Assembly (NCBI GenBank): GCA_030689585.1
Contig: JAUYFZ010000001.1
Coordinates: 1-14,814, forward strand
Source: Rhodocyclaceae bacterium
GTDB taxonomy: Bacteria; Pseudomonadota; Gammaproteobacteria; Burkholderiales; Rhodocyclaceae
Length of the DNA stretch: 14,814 nt
Direction of reading: 5' to 3'
Of the stretch, positions 1-7,621 are shown piece by piece. The notes under the pieces are model-generated. The model was given only the letters and a program-made list of their open reading frames with translations, was not told the DNA's origin and did no database searches. The translations under genes were made by a program, and so were the position numbers. The number at the start of each line of letters is the position of its first letter. The first letter of the stretch is position 1.

Positions 1-211
1 CCATGACCAGATCGTCCAAACATTCACGCATGCCGGACTCATTCAACAGGTTCATCGCCCAGTCAAAAGCACCCACACCGGGAAGAATAATTTTCTTCGC
101 CTGCGCCAGTTCATCGGCCGTATCAGCTATAACAACAGGGATGTTGAGGCGTTTGTAGATATTGGCAAAGGCCTGGATGTTGCCAAGACCATAGTTAACC
201 AGCGCAATCAT
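1..211 (-). CDS. hisH: HisH-type glutamine amidotransferase subunit (partial, N-terminal 70 residues)
   Basis: I translated the left edge myself; it begins [20 protein letters not shown] and contains [12 protein letters not shown] near residues 42-53. This is the start of the class I glutamine amidotransferase HisH. The gene leaves the window before the nucleophilic cysteine (family position about 80), so the catalytic triad cannot be checked. HisH releases ammonia from glutamine and channels it to a HisF partner. Its ATG (209-211) overlaps the TGA of the WbpG-type gene by the 4-base ATGA, showing translational coupling. Beside a WbpG homologue it is more likely the polysaccharide-specific HisH2/WbpH form than the histidine-pathway enzyme (inference); a hisF2/wbpI-like gene would be expected just left of the window. 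Confidence 0.9.
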   Translation of the reverse strand, partial: MIALVNYGLGNIQAFANIYKRLNIPVVIADTADELAQAKKIILPGVGAFDWAMNLLNESGMRECLDDLVM

Positions 212-1347
212 CGCTTGCCACCAATTTCCAAACCTATCGCTTTCATAACCTTGGCCCCTACCGCATAAATGCGCTCTTGCGATTTGTAATCGCGATAGCA
301 TTTATTTGGCGCATCCATATAGCCCTGCAACTCTGCCACCGAAACACCTAACTTTGTAGCGATATATTCGAAGTCCTGCGCGATAGTGGATTCGTCATAA
401 GGCGGTTGCTTCAGCTTCGCCAAAGCCTCTTCCCGCGTCATTTGCCCTGTCACAATCAGACTCGAAAACTGCACGCGTCGTGTGTCGTAGCCAAACTTTT
501 TGGGCAGCCAGTAACCTTCGTAAAACCGGGTGAAGCGGGATTCGAAATGCTTTTGCGGATAGGGCTGCCAACCGAATTTCTCAATCAGCAACTTGATAGC
601 ATCCTGCTTAATATAAGGGATGTAATTCAATGGACGTACTGCTTTAATCCCTTTGAAATAAGGCAGGTAAATCTTATGACGAAGTATGGAGGTCACAGGA
701 AAATTCACTAGCGGGCGCGTACCGAAATGCCGGTGAATATCTCTCAATTGAATCGAGTCCGACTGAAAATACATCCACTCGATGGGATTGCGGATGCACT
801 CTGTCGAAAGATTTGCTCCCGTCAATATATACTTGACCTTGTGCACTTCCGCAAACTTATACATGGTCGCAAAGAAAGCATGATCCTGAGGAGTATCGAT
901 ATGTGACACGCCGGACTTAAAGAACGCGAGTTGCAAGTCCCGCATTTCTTCCCAATCGATTACCTCTGTGTAAAGATCCAACCCCAGTCCATCCACCAAC
1001 TTTTCAATATTATTAACCGCAATCTGGGAATTCCACCCCGCATCAACATGGAAGACTAGGGGGCGCAGCCCAAGTTTTTCCTTGGCGATATAGGTAAGGT
1101 AAGAACTGTCGATCCCACCGCTCATGCCTATGATGCAGTCGAAATCCTTCCCTTGCCCGACAATCTTGATTTTGGCAACTAGCGATTGCAGTTTCTGCCA
1201 CCCCCGTTCGTCGGTGTGCCAGTTGGGTAGCGTGTTCTGGTAAAAGGTGTTGCAATGGTCACAGACTCCTTTTTCGTCAAAGACGATCATCGTGTCGGTC
1301 GTGTCCATAACACAAGTAGAGCAAACTTGATAATATCTTGTTGCCAT
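208..1347 (-). CDS. wbpG: N-acetyl sugar amidotransferase (WbpG/PseA-like)
   Basis: A 379-residue cytoplasmic protein of the N-acetyl sugar amidotransferase family, which uses ammonia from a HisH/HisF pair to turn an acetamido group of a nucleotide sugar into an acetamidino group, as WbpG does in Pseudomonas aeruginosa O-antigen synthesis. Visible signs are an N-terminal Cys set likely to bind zinc (CSTC at 9-12, CDHC at 29-32) and the ATP-pyrophosphatase P-loop SGGIDSS at 76-82. The frame is open up to a GTG at 1417-1419, but that extension (GFYCIFPAISSVPTT...) does not look like the family, whose proteins begin just before the first CxxC. I therefore chose the ATG at 1345-1347, which has GGA 6 bases upstream; the ATG at 1348-1350 is equally possible. 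It overlaps hisH by 4 bases. The exact sugar cannot be read from sequence. Confidence 0.92.
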   Translation of the reverse strand: MATRYYQVCSTCVMDTTDTMIVFDEKGVCDHCNTFYQNTLPNWHTDERGWQKLQSLVAKIKIVGQGKDFDCIIGMSGGIDSSYLTYIAKEKLGLRPLVFHVDAGWNSQIAVNNIEKLVDGLGLDLYTEVIDWEEMRDLQLAFFKSGVSHIDTPQDHAFFATMYKFAEVHKVKYILTGANLSTECIRNPIEWMYFQSDSIQLRDIHRHFGTRPLVNFPVTSILRHKIYLPYFKGIKAVRPLNYIPYIKQDAIKLLIEKFGWQPYPQKHFESRFTRFYEGYWLPKKFGYDTRRVQFSSLIVTGQMTREEALAKLKQPPYDESTIAQDFEYIATKLGVSVAELQGYMDAPNKCYRDYKSQERIYAVGAKVMKAIGLEIGGKR

Positions 1348-1422
1348 CATGATTCCAGAAACCGAATGTAAAGTAGTGGGGACCGAGGAAATGGCTGGGA
1401 AAATGCAATAAAAACCCACCCA

Positions 1423-2640
1423 TCATGCGTACAGTTCATCCTTGGCGTAAGCTCGAATTAAACTAGACAATGCTGAAAGTTCGGTGCCAGGATGAGGCGC
1501 GTCAAACCGGGCCCGTAGGCGGCCGATCTGCGTTTCCAGAACTTCGGCGGAGAGCGGCCCGTCTGCCTGCAGCAACTCGTTCAAAGCATAACGGAGGTTA
1601 TCATCCACTGATGCACCTGCCGCCAGAGTCTCAACCACCCAGGGCAGCACGGTTGCCTGGTATGACGTTGCCGTCGTTTCGATCAGATCGCAAGCTTGTA
1701 GAGCGGTATCAAGGGACAGCCGTGGATCAATCGGGCCGCCACAGGCAGCCACCAGAAAGGCTTTAAGCAAAGAAGCCAGCGGGCGAGTAGCACCCCAAGT
1801 AACGTCGGCTGAGAGCGTCATCGCACAGTCCCGGATAACCCCCGGCTCCGTCGAAAAATCCAGTTCTAGATGCCCATGCCCCGTCTCAACTATGAGCGCC
1901 CTGCGGCGCCTGAGTGCATTACGCTCCAAAAAGACTCGGCAAGGACGGCCCGCCAGAGTCAGCGGAATCCTCATCCGCCCCCCTCCGGCCTCTACCTCCA
2001 CCGGCCCGCCTGCCCGCGGAAAGTCGGCAAAGACAGTCTGCAGGATTGACACAATATGCGGAAGGCAGTCCGCATACACCGGCACGCCAGCATCATATTG
2101 CTTGCGTTCGCCATATCGCGCTTCACCCGCAGGATCCGACCATTCAACCGCAATCGACTGAATCTCTTTGGCGACAGCAACGTGACGTGCAAATACTTCA
2201 AGATATCGTGCAAACCGGAATACATGCGCAGCCGCCAAAAATCCGCCCTGATCAACAGCCTTTGCGCAAAGACCTTGCGCATCGCCAAGGGACAACGCTA
2301 GCGGCTTTTCCACCAGAACCGCCGCCCCCTGCCCAAGCGCCCAATGACCGGCCGTCACATGGTCCCTGGCTGCATTCGCAACAATTACGGCGGTACGCCT
2401 CTGAGAGAGTCGACTTGGGCGCACATCCAAGACCTGCAACCGGCTACTGATGCTCCGCTCACGTATCCATGTATTTAGTCCTTCAGCTCCGCGCGGGGAA
2501 CAAACTGCAAGCTCAACGGATGCAGGCAAAAGGTCGCATAAAACCTCCGCTAGCACGCGTGCCCACCGCCCTCCTCCGAGAATCAGAACGTGCCCTGGCA
2601 AGCACTTCAGGAAATCATGGTCGCGTTCATCTGCCATCAT
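1423..2640 (-). CDS. Gfo/Idh/MocA family oxidoreductase, probable nucleotide-sugar ketoreductase
   Basis: A 405-residue cytoplasmic protein. The N-terminal Rossmann fold shows the dinucleotide-binding GGGRWA at 22-27 and the family lysine motif EKP at 111-113 (catalytic-type K112). Further on, YADCLPHI fits the position of the DxxxH substrate-site motif of the family. Members reduce or oxidise sugars with NAD(P)(H), and some (KijD10 type) are C-3 ketoreductases of nucleotide sugars. Lying directly after the C-methyltransferase, it probably reduces a keto group of the RfbG-derived CDP-sugar (inference). The protein is longer than the usual 330-370 residues; the last 70 or so residues are extra and look helical. 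The start is one of two adjacent ATGs (2638-2640 or 2635-2637), without a clear Shine-Dalgarno; an in-frame TGA lies about 10 codons upstream. A 71-base gap separates it from the gene before. Confidence 0.82.
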   Translation of the reverse strand: MMADERDHDFLKCLPGHVLILGGGRWARVLAEVLCDLLPASVELAVCSPRGAEGLNTWIRERSISSRLQVLDVRPSRLSQRRTAVIVANAARDHVTAGHWALGQGAAVLVEKPLALSLGDAQGLCAKAVDQGGFLAAAHVFRFARYLEVFARHVAVAKEIQSIAVEWSDPAGEARYGERKQYDAGVPVYADCLPHIVSILQTVFADFPRAGGPVEVEAGGGRMRIPLTLAGRPCRVFLERNALRRRRALIVETGHGHLELDFSTEPGVIRDCAMTLSADVTWGATRPLASLLKAFLVAACGGPIDPRLSLDTALQACDLIETTATSYQATVLPWVVETLAAGASVDDNLRYALNELLQADGPLSAEVLETQIGRLRARFDAPHPGTELSALSSLIRAYAKDELYA

Positions 2641-2711
2641 GGACTTATCGCCCAGGGGGATGCAATCGCTTCAACCAATTGTCTGCACATCCAAACATTG
2701 CACCAAACGGT

Positions 2712-3950
2712 TCAGACGAAGTCCTCCTGGCTAACAATATCAATAATTGGCCCGGTATAACCCCGCTTCGTCAGATAGCTGCGGATCTCGCCGGAGATAT
2801 GCCAGGCAAGATTCAGCAAGGGCTTAGAGAGGTCGCCAGAGGCAAATAGCTCATCGTCTGACACGATAGGAATATGGGTGCCCGGGAGATAATGCCCGAC
2901 CTTCATGGAGCCCGGCTTTTCATACACCACAGAGATAAGGTCGGCATCAAGGCCTAGAAGCTTGATGAGGATGGCCGCACGACCGGGAAAAGCCTTGGCA
3001 GCAAGCCTTCCATGCTGGCGTACCAAATCTTCGATCTCGGCTTTTTTACGGGTTCGCCACAGCTCGACACTCCTCTGCATAATTCGGAACCGTTCGGGGA
3101 ACGCGGCCTCCCGGTTCAAGACGGCACGGATCTCATCGGTCTCCTCTTGCGCCCGAGCATTCGCCGGCCCTAGAAAGACTCGGATGTTACCGCCGTAGCG
3201 CGCTGGAAACTCGACCTCCGAAACCGCCACGCCCAACAATCGTGCAATATGAACAAAGGATGTATAGCTGTAGGTTCTGGGGTGCTCATGATAAAAAGTG
3301 TCGAACTGATTCCCGTCCAGCACCGCACCCAGATAGTGGTTCTCGATCACAATGACCGTGTCCTGCGACATGAGGCGGCGCAACGACGCCAATACCCCAG
3401 TCAGATCCTCGATGTGTGCAAAGACGTTGGTAAAGACAATAAAGTCAGGCAAACCCTGCTCGTCCGCAATCTTGTTGGCCAAGTCCGGCACAAGAAAATC
3501 GTTGTACGTGATGTGCCGCTGTTCCCGTGCGTCAGCGCAGGCACCCGTCGGCTCGACGCCAATGGTCGCAGCCCCTTTATCTCGGAAAAATCCCAAGAGA
3601 CTGCCATCATTGCAGCCAACATCTAAAACTTTCTTCCCATGCAAGCTCCCAAATCGGCTCTCACACCGCTCAACTAAGCCCTTCATGCCATTAAGGACAT
3701 CTGCCGTGAAACGGGACCGGTAGTGATACGTTTTCGGAAATAGGTCCTGCTTAGGAACCTGGTATTTCTGGTGTGCTGTGCGGCAATGTTCGCAGTAAAG
3801 GATTTGGATCGGGTATTCCACACAGACCCGGCTGTCGCCCACCGGTACGAGGTCATCACACATGGGATGATGATTCAAATCGAGGACTAAAGATAGATCC
3901 TTACTACGGCAAACTTCACAGCGAGAAATTTCTTTCATTTGAGGTTTCAT
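2712..3950 (-). CDS. Nucleotide-sugar C-methyltransferase (TylCIII/NovU/TcaB9-type)
   Basis: A 412-residue protein with the three-part layout of sugar C-methyltransferases. First comes an N-terminal zinc domain with Cys pairs at 11/14 and 53/56. Then a SAM-binding domain has LDVGCNDGSLL at 109-119, NVFAHIEDL at 175-183 and the catalytic YHEH at 220-223. Last is a C-terminal Rossmann-like domain with KVGHYLPGTHIPI and LNLAWHISGEI. Characterised relatives methylate C-3 of 4-keto-6-deoxy nucleotide sugars; the Tyr/Glu/His of YHEH sit close to their positions in TcaB9 (about 222-225). With rfbF and rfbG in the operon the likely substrate is CDP-4-keto-6-deoxyglucose or an epimer (inference). The stretch after YHEH reads PRTYSYTS where the family usually has LSYFS-like residues. 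The ATG at 3948-3950 has AGGA 10 bases upstream. Confidence 0.9.
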   Translation of the reverse strand: MKPQMKEISRCEVCRSKDLSLVLDLNHHPMCDDLVPVGDSRVCVEYPIQILYCEHCRTAHQKYQVPKQDLFPKTYHYRSRFTADVLNGMKGLVERCESRFGSLHGKKVLDVGCNDGSLLGFFRDKGAATIGVEPTGACADAREQRHITYNDFLVPDLANKIADEQGLPDFIVFTNVFAHIEDLTGVLASLRRLMSQDTVIVIENHYLGAVLDGNQFDTFYHEHPRTYSYTSFVHIARLLGVAVSEVEFPARYGGNIRVFLGPANARAQEETDEIRAVLNREAAFPERFRIMQRSVELWRTRKKAEIEDLVRQHGRLAAKAFPGRAAILIKLLGLDADLISVVYEKPGSMKVGHYLPGTHIPIVSDDELFASGDLSKPLLNLAWHISGEIRSYLTKRGYTGPIIDIVSQEDFV

Positions 3951-3965
3951 TTATATACTTTCCTG

Positions 3966-4652
3966 TTAACGAGACTGTGTGCCCGTTGCATAGTACTGAG
4001 CTCCGATAGGAAGCCAACCAAGTTTCTCGTCAATCTGACGAAAAACACGATGCGCGAATGGTGTAAAGAGAATTGCGCGGGTATAAACATCTTCAAAACC
4101 TGCCAGCCTGAGCATATCCGCAAGTTTTCGGTGCGGCAACAAGACCGCCTCCACATCAATATCATTATGCGCTACCACATAGCGAGTCAATGGATTCAGT
4201 GGGTTATGCTCGAATACTATTATTTGCCCACCAGGTCTAAGAACACGTCGAGCTTCCGAAAGAAATTGGAGCCATTGAGGCGGTACCACATGATGCAAAA
4301 CACAGATGGCCAACGCTACGTCATAGCTATCCTCGGCAAAAGGAAGAGTGTGCCCATCATATGCGAAATAGCTATTTTCATGGTTACTCATTTGAGCCAA
4401 CGACAGAACTTCTTCCGCTGAATCGACTCCTGTAACAGAATATCCAAAATTATGCAACATAGGGTGTATGTAGCCATGACCACAGCCAATATCTAGAACT
4501 TTAGGACTGCATGCATCCGGAAGATGTTTTGAGACAACTGATTTTATAAAATCAGCCTTCACTTTGGTGTAAAAATCCAACCCCTTGCCAGTGAAGCTAA
4601 TTTGAGCTTCGATTACCTTTTTATACGTGAATTTCTGCTTATTGAAGTCCAT
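3966..4652 (-). CDS. Class I SAM-dependent methyltransferase (Methyltransf_11-like)
   Basis: A 228-residue cytoplasmic protein with a single SAM-binding Rossmann domain: VLDIGCGHG near residues 52-60, an acidic GVDSAEE at the next strand, LPFAEDSYDVALAICVLHH as post-I/motif II, and RRVLRPGG as motif III. It is of the Methyltransf_11/UbiE type, which usually methylates O, N or C atoms of small molecules. Between the GtrB-like and C-methyltransferase genes it may O-methylate the same sugar or a glycan end (inference). The frame extends to a TTG at 4677-4679, five bases after the upstream stop, but neither that nor the ATG at 4650-4652 has a strong Shine-Dalgarno; I prefer the ATG. The gene is clearly more AT-rich than its neighbours: 4621-4680 has only 16 G/C in 60 bases, suggesting separate acquisition. 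Confidence 0.85.
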   Translation of the reverse strand: MDFNKQKFTYKKVIEAQISFTGKGLDFYTKVKADFIKSVVSKHLPDACSPKVLDIGCGHGYIHPMLHNFGYSVTGVDSAEEVLSLAQMSNHENSYFAYDGHTLPFAEDSYDVALAICVLHHVVPPQWLQFLSEARRVLRPGGQIIVFEHNPLNPLTRYVVAHNDIDVEAVLLPHRKLADMLRLAGFEDVYTRAILFTPFAHRVFRQIDEKLGWLPIGAQYYATGTQSR

Positions 4653-4684
4653 TATATTTTCATCATTTGTATACCACAAACTAT

Positions 4685-5665
4685 TTAATGTTTGTCATTG
4701 TACACACCGCCAGACGCCTCAATGTTGATGGATTTTTCAATCACCACGGATGGACGTGTCCGACCCTGTTGATAGATACGCGCGATGTATTCACCAATGA
4801 TCCCAAGAAACAGTGCATTCAGGCTGATTCCAAACAAGATCAAAATCGTCGTCGTCGCAAAGCCTGCAGGCCAGGCACTAGGGGATAGCAGCCAGGCGAT
4901 GATGTAGTATCCCGTTAGGATTGTCATCAACAGCGTGATGATAAGGCCCGTATAGGACGCCAACTTCAGCGGAGCTGTGGAATGCGCATAAACCCCTTCC
5001 AACGCCAGTCGGATCAGGTGACGCAGAGGAAACTTGCTCTCGCCAAACTGGCGATTATTACGGGAAAAAGAAACGGACGCGGGGTTGATTGATAGTTCAG
5101 AAACCAGCCCACGAACAAAAGGATAAGGATCTTGGATTATTTTTAACTGATCGAGAATCGTTCGGTCAATCAGACGAAAATCCCCACTATTCACCTCATG
5201 GATACCGTCTGACAGATTGTTGAGTACCGCGTAGAAGGATCGCCTTACTATAGTCTTTGCAATGTTTTCCTTTCGTCGCGTACGCACCCCGACCACGACA
5301 TCATGCCCAGAACGCCACAGTCGGATAAAATCATGGAAAAGTGCTGGGGGATCTTCTAGGTCGCAATCGATCTGTATGGCTGCGTCGCCTGCAGCGTGCC
5401 GATAACCAGCGAGTATGGATTTGTTGAATCCGAAATTCCTGGTAAAGCGTAGAACCTTCACCCGTCTGTCACGTTTTGCAATATCGGAAAGAAGTGAAAA
5501 ACTCTTATCAGTACTGTGATTGTCAGTGAATACGATCTCAAAATCAATATCATTACAGACATCAAATTCCTTCACAACAGCCTCGTACGCCGCTGCAATA
5601 TTGGCTTCCTCGTTGTAAACTGGAATGATAATAGATATGAGCGTTTTTTTCATTGCATTAGACAT
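4685..5665 (-). CDS. Polyprenyl-phosphate glycosyltransferase, GT2 with C-terminal membrane segments (GtrB/YkoT/ArnC-like)
   Basis: A 326-residue enzyme. The cytoplasmic GT-A domain has IPVYNEE at 14-20 and the Asp-rich DCDLEDPP at 100-107, the pattern of DPM1/GtrB/ArnC enzymes, and GDFRLIDR near 160-168. Two hydrophobic segments follow (about 232-255 and 268-292), then the GEYIARIYQQ tail typical of the family. Such proteins move a sugar from a nucleotide carrier to undecaprenyl phosphate on the cytoplasmic face of the inner membrane. It lies 3 bases after the large multi-pass protein gene, which fits the donor-synthase plus GT-C-transferase pairs of three-component glycosylation systems (YkoT/YkoS, CsbB/YfhO, GtrB/Gtr). 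The start ATG (5663-5665) has no clear Shine-Dalgarno, so it probably depends on coupling to the upstream gene; M5 is an alternative. Donor sugar unknown. Confidence 0.9.
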   Translation of the reverse strand: MSNAMKKTLISIIIPVYNEEANIAAAYEAVVKEFDVCNDIDFEIVFTDNHSTDKSFSLLSDIAKRDRRVKVLRFTRNFGFNKSILAGYRHAAGDAAIQIDCDLEDPPALFHDFIRLWRSGHDVVVGVRTRRKENIAKTIVRRSFYAVLNNLSDGIHEVNSGDFRLIDRTILDQLKIIQDPYPFVRGLVSELSINPASVSFSRNNRQFGESKFPLRHLIRLALEGVYAHSTAPLKLASYTGLIITLLMTILTGYYIIAWLLSPSAWPAGFATTTILILFGISLNALFLGIIGEYIARIYQQGRTRPSVVIEKSINIEASGGVYNDKH

Positions 5666-5668
5666 GGG

Positions 5669-7612
5669 TCAAGACGGTGTGGAGATCGTACGGTAGAGGA
5701 ACAACCGCCAGGGTGAGGCTGGATGCTCGAAGATGGAGTCTAAAGTCAAATTCAAATCAGCAGCGTTCTCAATCTCAACGGCGGAGATAAGATAGCGCCC
5801 CCCCATGGATACGAAGGCCGAGGTATTGAAACGCAGGTCGGTCACCCGCACACCAAGACGCTCGACGCGCTCCTTCGTCAGCAGGAAAGCTGCATCACCG
5901 GTCTCCCCCAACTCACTGGAGAAGACATAAAAACGGCTACCCCACTCATCGAAATAATTGCGATATATGGGGTTCTTTTCCAGCTCTCCCCCAATAATGT
6001 TGCGGAAGGTATGCTTGTAATGTAAGGGGTAGTTGCTTAGGTAGCCATCTAAAGTTCGGAAGCCATTGTATGATGCAACGCTGGGATGAAGACCCAAGGA
6101 CACCACAGTGTATGTAGCTTTATCCTGTCCGATATGCCGAGAAACCTCATCGAAAAGTTGAGGCGAAAAGAACTCCTGATACGAAAGATCGCCAGTGGCC
6201 GGCGCTTGCTGGGGCTCCGCCCACTTGATCAGGTATACCGCCTGCAAAATAAGCAGAACAACCGTGATTCCCTTTCCCAGGATATGCCAACGCGTCCAAG
6301 CAACGGTCAAAACGGCCGCCATTGCCATGTACCACAACATAGGATGCAGGTAGTGAAACCGCGACAGGTTGATATACGGCAACTGCGGCACCACAGCCGA
6401 CAATTGTTGCCACAACATTGGCCAATAACCAAACCACAGGGAGATCACCAACGCCGCAAACAGGCTCCTGAGCAGCACAGACGTCGCGCGACTAGCGTTG
6501 CCCCGAGTAATGACATAAGTCACCAATAAGGCCAAGGCCAGCAGAACAAGCATTGCTCCTTGATAGAACGAGGAGATTGGGCCATCGAACAGCAGCAACA
6601 TGAATAGCAAAACAAGGAAACTGATAAGTGTAACCATCCGCAAAAATGAAGTCCCCTTCGTCTTGCCTCTTCGGATGTCCCTGTTATCCCAGACCGAAAA
6701 CGCCAGAATGCCCAAGGTTGCTGGCAAGATAATAAAACTTTGCAGTGAATGGACGTGATACTGCCCATCCCTGAAATTATTCCAGGCAGCATCTGTTGCC
6801 GACCATAAATCGGGGGAGGGCAGGAAGAACTCAACACGATGCGACGTGAATCCCTTGGCAAAACCAAGGGCGATAATTACCATTTGGTAATCAACGACCA
6901 CCGCGGCAAAGAAAGTAAGGGCCAACGCTTTGAAAAGTTTGCCCGTGTTCGCCCTCCGGGAAATCAGGTCGGCGCACCAGGTCAGACCGCCGACAGCCAT
7001 GACAAACAAGCCCCCGAGCGCCAGGATGGAATAGGCAGGAAACAGTGCGCATACCGCCCAGTCCAAGGTGCTGTCCCGCCGTTCCCGGATGGCCAGCAGA
7101 CTACTGAAGAACAACGGCTGGCCGGCAACGCTTAATCCGAAGAGGCTGTAGTAAGGAAGGCAGGCAAAGGCCAGGGAGGCAAAAATAGCTGGGATCCATC
7201 TGTCCTCCTCGATAAGCAGGTGCCTCGTCAGCAGCCTGTACATGCCCCAGTAAGCGATGATCCGGATGAGAATCTGGTTGAGCACGAAGCCATGGAACGC
7301 GCCGAACAACTTGAACATCCACACCACCACAAAAAAGGGGGAGGGGTAGACGGCGCGTGGCAGGCCGCCTCCTATCGCTGGGACAAGTGCATCAGGATGT
7401 GCAAACAGCATACCGCTTTCAGCCAGAATCTTGTAGCTCACGAAAAGACTGTCGAGCTGATCATGGACATGGAAAAAAGCGGCCTGCCCATGAATCAAAT
7501 ATGGCCACAGGTAAGCCACGATCAGGCAAAGTGCGCACAGGTGCAGGCCCTTAACCAGCACCTTCCCCTGGTGCCCGCACGGAATCTCTTTGCGATATTT
7601 CATAGAGGGCAT
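5669..7612 (-). CDS. Large multi-pass membrane protein, probable GT-C glycosyltransferase (DUF6044/YkoS-like)
   Basis: A 647-residue inner-membrane protein with roughly a dozen hydrophobic segments through residue 480, then a soluble C-terminal part of about 170 residues. After the first membrane segment comes HVHDQLDSLFVSYKILAESG, an acidic first extracytoplasmic loop as in GT-C enzymes, where such residues are catalytic. GLPRAVYPS and LSRFHYLHPMLWYM also recall the DUF6044 family that includes Bacillus subtilis YkoS; I recognise this by pattern, not by alignment. The proposed role is transfer of a sugar from undecaprenyl phosphate to the polysaccharide on the periplasmic side, with the GtrB-like gene 3 bases downstream as donor synthase (inference). 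Possible starts are a TTG at 7616-7618 and ATGs at 7610-7612 and 7601-7603; none has a good Shine-Dalgarno and I chose the 7612 ATG. It follows rfbG by 9 bases. Confidence 0.78.
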   Translation of the reverse strand: MPSMKYRKEIPCGHQGKVLVKGLHLCALCLIVAYLWPYLIHGQAAFFHVHDQLDSLFVSYKILAESGMLFAHPDALVPAIGGGLPRAVYPSPFFVVVWMFKLFGAFHGFVLNQILIRIIAYWGMYRLLTRHLLIEEDRWIPAIFASLAFACLPYYSLFGLSVAGQPLFFSSLLAIRERRDSTLDWAVCALFPAYSILALGGLFVMAVGGLTWCADLISRRANTGKLFKALALTFFAAVVVDYQMVIIALGFAKGFTSHRVEFFLPSPDLWSATDAAWNNFRDGQYHVHSLQSFIILPATLGILAFSVWDNRDIRRGKTKGTSFLRMVTLISFLVLLFMLLLFDGPISSFYQGAMLVLLALALLVTYVITRGNASRATSVLLRSLFAALVISLWFGYWPMLWQQLSAVVPQLPYINLSRFHYLHPMLWYMAMAAVLTVAWTRWHILGKGITVVLLILQAVYLIKWAEPQQAPATGDLSYQEFFSPQLFDEVSRHIGQDKATYTVVSLGLHPSVASYNGFRTLDGYLSNYPLHYKHTFRNIIGGELEKNPIYRNYFDEWGSRFYVFSSELGETGDAAFLLTKERVERLGVRVTDLRFNTSAFVSMGGRYLISAVEIENAADLNLTLDSIFEHPASPWRLFLYRTISTPS

Positions 7613-7621
7613 TAGCAATGC

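Noticed and set aside
1348..1419. N-terminal extension of the WbpG-type gene to a GTG three bases after the previous stop
   Set aside because: The extra 24 residues do not resemble the family, which begins just before the first zinc CxxC pair; the ATGs at 1345-1350 are better starts.
1351..1422. Possible promoter or terminator in the 72-base gap before the WbpG-type gene
   Set aside because: There is a short T-run after GGGTGGG on the minus strand but no stem before it, and no -35/-10 pair with proper spacing.
1914..2450. Plus-strand open frame of 178 codons
   Set aside because: It lies fully antisense to the Gfo/Idh/MocA gene, is rich in Pro, Arg and Gln and shows no domain; it is a shadow of a GC-rich gene.
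2641..2711. Possible small gene or promoter in the 71-base gap before the Gfo/Idh/MocA gene
   Set aside because: The oxidoreductase frame has a TGA there, and no other start with a ribosome binding site or promoter-like pair is visible.
4653..4679. TTG start for the small methyltransferase at 4677-4679
   Set aside because: No Shine-Dalgarno and the nine added residues carry no family motif; the ATG at 4650-4652 is preferred, though not proven.
6086..6529. Plus-strand open frame of 147 codons
   Set aside because: Antisense to the multi-pass membrane protein, composition Gln/Arg-rich with no motif; a shadow frame.
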